From CAZHLD01 sp964533185 (GTDB taxonomy: Bacteria; Acidobacteriota; Terriglobia; Acidiferrales; UBA7541), in contig CAZHLD010000077.1 of NCBI GenBank assembly GCA_964533185.1, positions 1 to 12,736 on the forward strand: a stretch of DNA of 12,736 bases, in the 5' to 3' direction. The position numbers and the translations under genes were made by a program. The number at the start of each line of letters is the position of its first letter. Within the stretch, counting starts at the first letter, position 1. The notes beneath the pieces are model-generated. The model saw nothing but the letters and a program-made list of their open reading frames with translations. It did no database searches and was not told the origin of the DNA. Shown here in pieces: positions 1-5,773 of the stretch.

Positions 1-1245
1 GCGGCGGGGCCGCTCGATGCGCCGGCGGAAGTGCGCTTCGAATGGAGCGACGGGCGCACGGCGGTTACAAAGAAGCTCAAGTTTGAGTCGGGCAGCTACG
101 TCGTGCAGGTGGAAACGTCGGTCACCCTGGACGGGCAGGCGCGCGCGCACGGCGTGGCCTGGCGGGGCGGCTTTGGAGACGCGACCGTCTTCAAGGCGCC
201 CGAGCTGGTGCAGGTGTTCTACAGCGCGGGCGGGAAGTTCACGACGGTGCTGAACAAGGAGCTGGGCGTGCCCGACCAGCCGGCGCAACGCCAGCGACGC
301 CCGGGCGCGGCCGACTACGGCGGGATCGAAGACCTCTACTTCGCAGCGGCGTTTGTGCCGGAAAAGGCCGGCACGCTGGCGCTGACGGACTGGCGTCTGG
401 ACCGCGACACTGTGGTAGACGGCAAGGCGGCGAAAGAGCCGTTGGCAGAGGTGGCCGCAGGATCGTCGGAAGGCGCCGGGCCGCTTGTGCTGCGCGTCTT
501 CGTGGGACCGAAGGACCTGGACATCCTGAAGGCGCAAAAGCCGCCCATGGGCGAGCTGGTGCAGTTTGGGTGGATGGAGTTCATCGCCGCGCCGCTCTTC
601 TACCTGTTGCGCTGGATCTACGACTACGTCCCCAACTACGGCTGGGCCATCATCATTATGACCGTGGCCATCAACATGGTGCTCTTCCCGCTCAAGCTGA
701 AGAGCTGGCGCTCGATGCAGAAGATGCAGAAGGTGGCCCCGGAAGTGAAGTCGATCCAGGAGCGCTACAAGAAGTATGGGATGCGCGACCCGCGCAAGCA
801 GCAGATGAACCAGGAAATCATGGAGCTGTACAAGCGAGGGGGAATCAACCCGGTGGGCGGCTGCCTGCCTATGCTGCTGCAGATGCCGATCTGGTTCGGC
901 CTCTACCGCATGTTGACGGTGACCATCGAGCTGCGCCACGCGCCATGGATGCTTTGGATCAATGACCTCTCGGTGAAAGACCCCTACTACATTCTGCCGG
1001 TGCTGATGGGCGTGACCATGTACGTGATGCAGAAAATGACGCCCATGACGGCTACCGACCCGGCCCAGCAGAAAATGATGACCATGATGCCGCTGATGTT
1101 CGGCGGAATGTTCGTTATCTTTCCGGTGTCGAGCGGGCTGGTGCTGTATATTCTGTCCAGCAACGTGGTGGGGATCGCGCAGCAGTGGTACCTGAACCAG
1201 CACGCGCCCGCCGACCTGAAGCCCGGGCGCGGCAAGAAGAAGTAA
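1..1245 (+). CDS. yidC: Membrane protein insertase YidC, 5'-truncated by window edge
   Basis: YidC inserts and folds inner-membrane proteins, alone or with SecYEG. The frame is open from base 1, so the N-terminal signal-anchor and part of the periplasmic domain lie outside; 414 residues are visible. Residues 1 to about 170 are the beta-rich periplasmic domain of Gram-negative YidC. From about residue 190 comes the conserved 60-kDa inner-membrane-protein core: a helix with YGWAIIIMTVAINM, a charged cytoplasmic loop (SWRSMQKMQKVAPEVKSIQE, then DPRKQQMNQEI), the hallmark NPVGGCLPMLLQMPIW, two further helices, and a short basic tail (GRGKKK). The position that carries a conserved Arg in E. coli YidC (R366, in IVRGIMYPL) appears to be Asn here (AINMVLFPL, codon 673-675). 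The next gene follows after 30 bases, the usual yidC-khpB order. Identification is certain; the substrate set is not deducible. Confidence 0.97.
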   Translation, partial: AAGPLDAPAEVRFEWSDGRTAVTKKLKFESGSYVVQVETSVTLDGQARAHGVAWRGGFGDATVFKAPELVQVFYSAGGKFTTVLNKELGVPDQPAQRQRRPGAADYGGIEDLYFAAAFVPEKAGTLALTDWRLDRDTVVDGKAAKEPLAEVAAGSSEGAGPLVLRVFVGPKDLDILKAQKPPMGELVQFGWMEFIAAPLFYLLRWIYDYVPNYGWAIIIMTVAINMVLFPLKLKSWRSMQKMQKVAPEVKSIQERYKKYGMRDPRKQQMNQEIMELYKRGGINPVGGCLPMLLQMPIWFGLYRMLTVTIELRHAPWMLWINDLSVKDPYYILPVLMGVTMYVMQKMTPMTATDPAQQKMMTMMPLMFGGMFVIFPVSSGLVLYILSSNVVGIAQQWYLNQHAPADLKPGRGKKK

Positions 1246-1275
1246 TGTCACAGCGCCCGATGGGCGGCAACGACC

Positions 1276-1821
1276 ATGTCTGAGACGCGTCCCCAACCCG
1301 CACCGCTCCACGGGCGCTTCGTGCGCGACGGAAAACTCGATCGCGAAGAGCTGGCGGCTGAGCTGCGCCAGTTTCTTGACCTCGTACTGGGCGGATCGAG
1401 GCTCGAGCTCTCCTACAAAATCCATTTGGAGAAGCCGGCCGACGACCTGGAACACGCCGAGCTGCAGGTGATCTTCGACGGGCGCGACCAGGAACTGCTG
1501 CTGGCGCGCGGGGCGGAGCTGCTGGGGGCGCTCGAATACCTGACCTTGCGCTGCGTGGGTCTCGACCCACAACTCTTCGACCATGTGCGCTTCGATTCCG
1601 GCAACTACCGCGCGTTGCGCATCGAGGAGTTGAAACTTTCCGCGCAGGTGGCGGCACAGCGCGTGCGCGAGACGCGACAGCCGTTCTGCTTCAACCCCAT
1701 GTCGTCGCGCGAGCGCCGCATTATCCACCTGTCGCTCAAAGACCAGGCCGGCGTGCGCACGGCCAGCGAAGGTATGGGCGAACAGCGGCATCTCGTGGTC
1801 TACCCGGTGGCGGCAAAGTAG
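1276..1821 (+). CDS. khpB: KhpB/Jag-like KH-R3H RNA-binding protein
   Basis: 181 residues. The C-terminal half is a clear R3H single-stranded nucleic-acid-binding domain: NPMSSRERRIIHLSLKDQ with the R-x-x-x-H signature at R147-H151, then a TASEGMGEQRHLVVYP end typical of Jag/KhpB. Upstream, FDSGNYRALRIEEL (about 106-119) matches the linker that joins KH and R3H in this family, and GAELLGALEYLTLRCV (79-94) corresponds to the second part of the KH domain. The glycine-rich GXXG loop is not intact (LLARGAE at 75-81), and there is no N-terminal Jag_N domain. KhpB proteins are cytoplasmic RNA chaperone-like partners of KhpA that influence cell-envelope growth in Gram-positives; the role here is inferred. 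Start ATG at 1276 lies 30 bases after yidC, with a G-rich stretch (GGGCGG) about 9 bases upstream. Probably co-transcribed with yidC. Confidence 0.88.
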   Translation: MSETRPQPAPLHGRFVRDGKLDREELAAELRQFLDLVLGGSRLELSYKIHLEKPADDLEHAELQVIFDGRDQELLLARGAELLGALEYLTLRCVGLDPQLFDHVRFDSGNYRALRIEELKLSAQVAAQRVRETRQPFCFNPMSSRERRIIHLSLKDQAGVRTASEGMGEQRHLVVYPVAAK

Positions 1822-1940
1822 GCTGGGCTCCACTGCGTTTCGCGGGCCGCAGCCGGTTTCGCTCCCGGCCGGGCAGGAGATGTTGATCCGCATCACCAGC
1901 AACCAGGCACGGGCCTATTCTGGAAGCCGCGCCGGGGCGC

Positions 1941-1952
1941 GGGAGGGAGGGG
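1941..1952 (+). promoter_or_regulatory. Ribosome binding site deciding the start at 1955
   Basis: A purine run containing two overlapping GGAGG cores lies 4 and 8 bases before ATG 1955. This favours ATG 1955 over the in-frame ATG at 1880, which has no family-like N-terminus and would add 25 residues. Confidence 0.7.
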
Positions 1953-1954
1953 CA

Positions 1955-2928
1955 ATGCGCCGGTACAACGTGGTGCAACCGTATTGGCTGTCGTTTTTCT
2001 CGAAGGACCTCTACCGCGACGTGGCGCAAAACTGGCCCGGATTCGGGTTTGTGTACCTGCTCCTGTTGCTGGCGCTGGCGTGGGTGCCGGACGTGGTGAA
2101 AATTCATCGCGGCTTTGCGGGGTTTGTGGAGAAAGAGGGAGAGGCGCTGGTCGCGCAGATGCCGAAGATCACCATCACCAACGGCGAGGTCAGCCTGGAT
2201 CCTCCCGGCCCTCACTACGTCAAGGATCCGGAGACAGGCAAGGTGATGATCATCCTGGATACTTCGGCAGACATGGGCGCATTCGACGAGTATCCCGACG
2301 CAAAAATCCTGCTGACTCGAACGCAGCTCATCACCCGGCAGGAGCGCAGCGGCCAGACCCGCGCCCAGGACCTCGCCGGCGTCAGCTCCTTTTCCATCGA
2401 CCAGGATGGCATGCGCCGCTTCTTCGGCGTTCTCAAATCGTGGCTCGGCGTTTTTCTGTATCCCTTTGCGCTTCTCGGCTCCTACGCCTACCGCATCCTC
2501 CAGGCGCTGCTCTACGGGGCAATCGGGCTGGCGATCGCGGGCATTGTGAAAGCGAAACTGGAGTATGCAGCGTCGGTGCGCCTGGCGGTGATGGCCGTCA
2601 CGCCAGTGATTGTGGTCAGCACGCTGCTGGATGCCCTTGCCNNNNNNNNNNNNNNNNNNNNNNNNNNNNNNNNNNNNNNNNNNNNNNNNNNNNNNNNNNN
2701 NNNNNNNNNNNNNNNNNNNNNNNNNNNNNNNNNNNNNNNNNGGTGATGGCCGTCACGCCAGTGATTGTGGTCAGCACGCTGCTGGATGCCCTTGCCGAGA
2801 CGCCGCCCTACTGGTGGCTGCTGTGCTTCGCCATCGCCATGTGGTACCTCTTCTTCGGCGTCAAAGCCGCCGCCGAAACGCAAGAAGCAGCGGTTCCCGG
2901 CACCACGCCGCCGTCCGGCACGGCCTGA
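1955..2928 (+). CDS. DUF1189-like membrane protein, split only by an assembly gap
   Basis: Read through the gap artefact, this is one 272-residue protein. Residues 1-229 are encoded at 1955-2641 and residues 230-272 at 2797-2928. Bases 2742-2796 repeat 2587-2641 exactly, so removing the Ns and one copy restores a single frame. N-terminal NVVQPYWLSFFSKDLYRDVA precedes a helix (about 29-48). Then comes an extracytoplasmic stretch with KITITNGEVSLDPPGPHYV and VMIILDTSADM. About four C-terminal helices follow (roughly 163-260), ending in PPYWWLLCFAIAMWYLFFGV. This arrangement and the ITITNGE / IILDTS pattern resemble DUF1189 (PF06691), a family of unknown function; the assignment is from memory of the family. 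As deposited the frame shifts by two across the gap, so automated callers will report two partial genes. It lies 133 bases after khpB and is probably in the same transcription unit. Confidence 0.8.
2587..2641 (+). repeat. 55-bp direct duplicate, left copy (assembly overlap)
   Basis: Identical over 55 bases to 2742-2796. The two copies abut the run of Ns on either side, which is the signature of two contigs that share a terminal overlap and were scaffolded without being merged. Confidence 0.97.
2642..2741. other. Assembly gap, 100 Ns
   Basis: Exactly 100 N characters, a conventional length for a gap of unknown size. The flanking 55-bp identity implies that the real gap is negative: the contigs overlap and no sequence is missing. 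Confidence 0.99.
2742..2796 (+). repeat. 55-bp direct duplicate, right copy (assembly overlap)
   Basis: Exact second copy of 2587-2641. It codes for the same peptide (VMAVTPVIVVSTLLDALA) in the DUF1189-like gene, and the reading frame continues from it to the stop at 2926-2928. Confidence 0.97.
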
Positions 2929-3015
2929 TACAAGATAGCGTGCCCCTACGGGATTGCGATTGCCCCCACTGCCGGGTGCAGGGCGAAGTCGAGGAGTTTC
3001 TCCGTTGTGAGTCAC

Positions 3016-3052
3016 AAGAAAGCGAAAGGCCCGGCAATTACCTCGCCGGGCC
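3016..3052 (-). terminator. Rho-independent terminator of the pentapeptide-repeat gene
   Basis: Perfect 8-bp G+C stem (GGCCCGGC at 3028-3035 pairing with GCCGGGCC at 3045-3052) with a 9-base loop. On the minus strand it is followed by a T-rich tail, TTTCGCTTTCTT. It begins 48 bases after the stop codon at 3101. On the plus strand the tail is poor (CTGCTGGTCTTT), so it mainly serves the minus-strand gene, though it could also weakly stop reading from the DUF1189-like gene. Confidence 0.75.
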
Positions 3053-3100
3053 CTGCTGGTCTTTACTGAACGCTGATGGCTGAAGGTTGACCGCTTCTTC

Positions 3101-3664
3101 TCACCCACCAGCCACTTTGTAATTCTTGGGCATCAGCGTGGTCGAAAGGTCCACGCCGGAGAGGTCCACACCGTCGAGGTCGGTCTCGCGGAGGATGGTG
3201 ACGCCCATATCGGCGCCGGCGAAGACCGCGCCGCGGATGTTGGCCAATCGAAAGTTTGTGTTGCGCAGGTTGGCGCGGCGGAAATTCACTCCCTGCATGT
3301 CGCAGCGGAAAAACTCGACGCCGCTGGCCTGCGCTTCGGTGAGGTCGGCGCCGGGCAGGACGGCTTCGGTCATGTCTGTGTTGCGCAGGTCGGTCTTGCG
3401 CATCTTCGCGCCGGAAAAATCGGCGCGAGTGAGGTGGGCGCCGCGCAGGTCGCTCTCTTCGAGGTTTACGTTGCGCAGGATGGCATCGGTCAGGTTCGCG
3501 CCCTGCAAGTCGGCCTTCGACAGATCCACTCCGGAGAGGTCGGCGCGGACGCCGCCCGGCTCGCGGCGGAAGAACTTCTCATGCTCGGCCAGGACATCGC
3601 TCAGCCGCCGCCCGCCCACCTTGATGCTCTTCGCCTTCCTCAATCCTTTTCCTCCAAACCACAT
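3101..3664 (-). CDS. Pentapeptide-repeat protein
   Basis: 187 residues. After a basic N-terminal segment of about 40 residues (FGGKGLRKAKS..., then RRLSDVLAEHEKFFRRE), residues 41-175 form 27 uninterrupted, in-register pentapeptides of the A(D/N)LXX type, for example ADLSG, ADLQG, ANLTD. The central position is Leu, Phe, Ile or Met in 26 of 27; only AQASG (111-115) breaks the rule. Such repeats fold into a right-handed quadrilateral beta-helix of four pentapeptides per turn, here nearly seven turns. Some family members mimic DNA and protect gyrase (Qnr, MfpA), but most have no known role, and nothing here points to gyrase. No signal peptide or membrane segment is seen, so it is probably cytoplasmic. 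ATG 3664 is chosen because GAGG sits 6 bases upstream; GTG 3676 is in frame but has no ribosome site. Monocistronic, with its own terminator. Confidence 0.92.
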   Translation of the reverse strand: MWFGGKGLRKAKSIKVGGRRLSDVLAEHEKFFRREPGGVRADLSGVDLSKADLQGANLTDAILRNVNLEESDLRGAHLTRADFSGAKMRKTDLRNTDMTEAVLPGADLTEAQASGVEFFRCDMQGVNFRRANLRNTNFRLANIRGAVFAGADMGVTILRETDLDGVDLSGVDLSTTLMPKNYKVAGG

Positions 3665-3670
3665 ACTGAT

Positions 3671-3674
3671 CCTC
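3671..3674 (-). promoter_or_regulatory. Ribosome binding site for the pentapeptide-repeat gene
   Basis: GAGG on the minus strand, 6 bases before ATG 3664. It lies downstream of the competing GTG 3676, which therefore cannot use it, so it decides the start. Confidence 0.6.
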
Positions 3675-3759
3675 ACTCAGGTCGGTTGATGGATTCAAGA
3701 CTGGAATGAAAGCAGTCTACTGGAATTGCGGGATTCTGTGAAGCTCCGGAGCGGTGGCG

Positions 3760-3948
3760 CTAGGCGGGGAGGGGGATGCCCTTTTCGCGGTACTCCTCGG
3801 CGATCATCTGGAAGACGCGGGTCAACTCCGCGAGCGCTTCTTCCCGCGTCGCCATCAGGGCATAACAGCCCGAAATCGCAGGGATCTCCGCCACCCAGGA
3901 ACCGTCTTCCTAACGGTAGAGGATTGTCTTGTAGTCAGCCAGGGTCAT
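3760..3948 (-). pseudogene. HicB-type antitoxin-like gene interrupted by an amber codon
   Basis: The minus strand from ATG 3948 reads MTLADYKTILYR, then TAG at 3912-3910. It continues in the same frame for 49 codons (EDGSWVAEIPAISGCYAL, then MATREEALAELTRVFQMI) to a TAG stop at 3762-3760. Joined, the 62 residues match the small HicB/UPF0150 fold: Y-x-x-x-L-x-x-(D/E)DG-x-W/Y-V-A-E-I-P-x-(I/L)-x-G-C, then a TREEAL helix and a basic, proline-rich end (REKGIPLPA). HicB proteins neutralise the mRNA interferase HicA or act alone. Here codon 13 is a single base change from Gln (CAG), Glu or Lys, so this looks like a fresh nonsense mutation, or a base-call error. No hicA-like frame is seen on either side. 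No good ribosome site precedes the ATG. It lies 62 bases after the membrane-protein gene ending at 4011. Confidence 0.72.
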
Positions 3949-4010
3949 AGCCAGGGCCTGAAATACTATAGCACGCGCGCACCGACCCAGTCGTTGGGAG
4001 CCGAATCCGA

Positions 4011-4505
4011 TCAGGCTGCGGCGCGGGCCTGGTCCATCTGGCGGCGCTTGTTGACGGCGGCGAGGCCGCCCCACAGGAAGAACAGTCCCAGAACGTGCAC
4101 GGCGACGCCCAGCCAGTCGCGTGCCGCCACGGTCAGCGCGCCGTCTGCCGCGTAGGCGGCCATTCCAGCCAGGTACGCCCAACGGTGCTCTTGTCGCGCG
4201 AAGTAGCCGAAGACCACAAACGTGGCCATGACCAGGGCGTTCAAGAACCAGGCCAGCACCTGACCGGACCCGGCCGCGTCGCGGGCAACGTAGTCCACGC
4301 CGGCCGTCAGCCACAGCCCGAAGGCAAACGACCACGACCCGCCCGACTGAATCAGAATCGATTGCGCCAGTGAAAGCCCCGCAATCCAGTAGAACCAGCG
4401 GGAGCCGCGGTCGGCCTGGCTGCCGAGCATTGCGCGTTCGCGCTCGTGCGCGATTTTCGGGCTGACGGACTCTGCCTGCTTCAATGTGCGTGCCTGTGTG
4501 GACAT
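4011..4505 (-). CDS. Small polytopic membrane protein of unknown function
   Basis: 164 residues, family not recognised. The first 35 are polar and charged (QARTLKQAESVSPKIAHERE), suggesting a cytoplasmic N-terminus. Four or five hydrophobic segments follow at roughly 36-53, 57-74, 82-103, 108-126 and 130-150, and the protein ends in a basic, Ala-rich tail (NKRRQMDQARAAA). Trp and Gly residues are frequent in the helices. I see no catalytic motif, metal site or signal peptide. The start ATG at 4505 has a strong AGGAGG 9 bases upstream. It is read divergently from pta across a 196-base spacer, and the broken HicB-like frame follows 62 bases downstream, so the two may share a transcript. The reading frame is well supported by its hydrophobicity pattern and ribosome site; its function is unknown. 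Confidence 0.8.
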   Translation of the reverse strand: MSTQARTLKQAESVSPKIAHERERAMLGSQADRGSRWFYWIAGLSLAQSILIQSGGSWSFAFGLWLTAGVDYVARDAAGSGQVLAWFLNALVMATFVVFGYFARQEHRWAYLAGMAAYAADGALTVAARDWLGVAVHVLGLFFLWGGLAAVNKRRQMDQARAAA

Positions 4506-4514
4506 CGGAAGAAT

Positions 4515-4520
4515 CCTCCT
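4515..4520 (-). promoter_or_regulatory. Strong ribosome binding site for the 4505 start
   Basis: AGGAGG on the minus strand, 9 bases before ATG 4505; the clearest Shine-Dalgarno sequence in the window. Confidence 0.7.
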
Positions 4521-4701
4521 TCCAGGACACAGCCCGCAGTAGCACCCCCGGTTCTCCCTGTGCGCGATTCGGGCTTGTTCTATCTATTGCAGACCCCGCC
4601 CGCGCGCGCGGCAACAGAACTCTCCACCCCGCGCCGCCAATCGGTAACTGTGTGTTCAGGCAGGGTCAGCGGCGGGTGTTTTGTGGTAATTTGGGGCGCG
4701 C

Positions 4702-5745
4702 ATGGACCTGATTGAAAAGCTGAAGAACCGGGCGCGGGCGCATCCGCAGAGGATTGTTTTGCCGGAAGGCGAGGATCGGCGGGCGATTGCGGCTGCGGCG
4801 CGCGTGGCGGCGGAGGCCTACGCGAAAGTCACTTTGCTGGGGCGACAGAAACTGATTGAGGCTGCCGCGGCGGAGGCGGGAGCGAGCCTTGCCGGCATTA
4901 CGGTGCTGGACCCGGCGGGCAGCCCGAAGCTCGAAAGCTACGCGCAGATTTACTTCGAGCGGCGACGCGCGCGGGGCGTCCGCCAGGACGAAGCGCGCAG
5001 CATCGCCGCCAAGCCGCTGTACTTTGCGGCGCTGATGGTGGCCGCCGGGGATGCTGACGGTTCTGTGGGCGGCGCAGCGAACACCACCGCAGAGACCGTG
5101 CGCGCCGCATTGCACGCCATTGGCCTTGCGCCGGAGTACAAGCTGGTGTCGAGCTTTTTTCTGATGGTGGTGCCGCCGCGCCCGGGCGTTGAATTGGGCA
5201 GTGGCGGCGCGATGCTCTTTGCCGATTGCGGCGTTGTGCCCGACCCCTCGCCCGCCGAGCTGGCCGAGATCGCCCTGGCCACCGCGGAAAATGCCAGCGT
5301 GTTTCTCGAAGCCACGCCGCGCGTCGCTCTGCTTTCTTTCTCCACCAAAGGCTCGGCCGAGCATCCCCGCGTCGAAAAAGTCCGCGAGGCGCTGCGCATT
5401 CTGAAATCCCGCGCGCCGGATCTCGCTGTTGACGGCGAGCTTCAGGCCGATGCTGCCCTCGTGCCGTCCGTCGGCGCAAACAAAGCCCCCGGCTCGCCCG
5501 TTGCCGGGCGGGCGAACGTCCTGATCTTCCCCGACCTCGATTCCGGCAACATTGCTTACAAGCTGGTGGAGCGCACTGCCGGCGCACGCGCGCTGGGGCC
5601 CATCCTGCAGGGTCTGGCACGCCCGGCGAACGACCTGTCCCGCGGCTGCACAGCCGAAGACATCGCCAACGTTGTGGCCATCACTGCCCTGCAGGCCATC
5701 GCCCGCAGGCAATCCCACGCCGCCGCCTCGCATCCCACCACCTGA
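4702..5745 (+). CDS. pta: Phosphate acetyltransferase (phosphotransacetylase)
   Basis: EC 2.3.1.8: interconverts acetyl-CoA plus phosphate with acetyl phosphate plus CoA, normally paired with acetate kinase. 347 residues, the short class I type without the N-terminal regulatory domain of the long enterobacterial enzyme, and close to the usual 325-335. Signatures: RIVLPEGEDRR near the N-terminus, DGELQADAA, NVLIFPDLDSGNIAYKLVER, and the active-site block GPILQGLARPANDLSRGCTAEDI. S313, R314 and D320 correspond to the Ser, Arg and Asp shown to matter in the Methanosarcina enzyme (S309, R310, D316). Cytoplasmic. The start is ATG 4702; only a weak GGGG lies upstream, so translation may be modest. 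An unrecognised exported protein follows after 28 bases and is probably co-transcribed. No acetate kinase gene is present in the window. Confidence 0.95.
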   Translation: MDLIEKLKNRARAHPQRIVLPEGEDRRAIAAAARVAAEAYAKVTLLGRQKLIEAAAAEAGASLAGITVLDPAGSPKLESYAQIYFERRRARGVRQDEARSIAAKPLYFAALMVAAGDADGSVGGAANTTAETVRAALHAIGLAPEYKLVSSFFLMVVPPRPGVELGSGGAMLFADCGVVPDPSPAELAEIALATAENASVFLEATPRVALLSFSTKGSAEHPRVEKVREALRILKSRAPDLAVDGELQADAALVPSVGANKAPGSPVAGRANVLIFPDLDSGNIAYKLVERTAGARALGPILQGLARPANDLSRGCTAEDIANVVAITALQAIARRQSHAAASHPTT

Positions 5746-5773
5746 GGTTCTGGCCTTGACCGTGAGAAGAGGA

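Noticed and set aside
1115..1657. Minus-strand open frame across the yidC/khpB junction
   Set aside because: Arg/Ala/Pro-rich shadow translation typical of high-G+C antisense, overlapping two confidently identified genes.
2951..3083. Short plus-strand frame with cysteines (CDCPHC) after the DUF1189-like gene, considered as a small zinc-binding protein
   Set aside because: No ribosome site, it runs through the terminator hairpin, and it has no family-like sequence beyond the cysteines.
3101..3664. About 15-bp periodicity in the DNA, considered as a CRISPR or satellite repeat
   Set aside because: The period is explained by codons of the pentapeptide repeat (5 x 3 bases), and the units are divergent, with no conserved repeat-spacer pattern.
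3126..3689. Plus-strand open frame of 187 codons opposite the pentapeptide-repeat gene
   Set aside because: It mirrors the repeat structure of the minus-strand gene and gives a Ser/Arg/Pro-rich sequence with no family features. The minus-strand frame has 27 perfect-register pentapeptides, a ribosome site and a terminator.
3743..3752. Perfect 10-bp palindrome GCTCCGGAGC downstream of the HicB-like pseudogene
   Set aside because: Too short and G+C-rich to distinguish from chance; no loop, T-tract or second copy to support an operator or terminator.
4666..5733. Long minus-strand open frame opposite pta
   Set aside because: Antisense shadow in high-G+C sequence; the plus strand encodes a complete phosphate acetyltransferase with all active-site motifs.
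5552..5773. Extension of the exported-protein frame upstream into pta
   Set aside because: The 222 extra bases overlap the pta 3' end in another frame and would bury the signal peptide; the start at 5774 gives a proper basic n-region.
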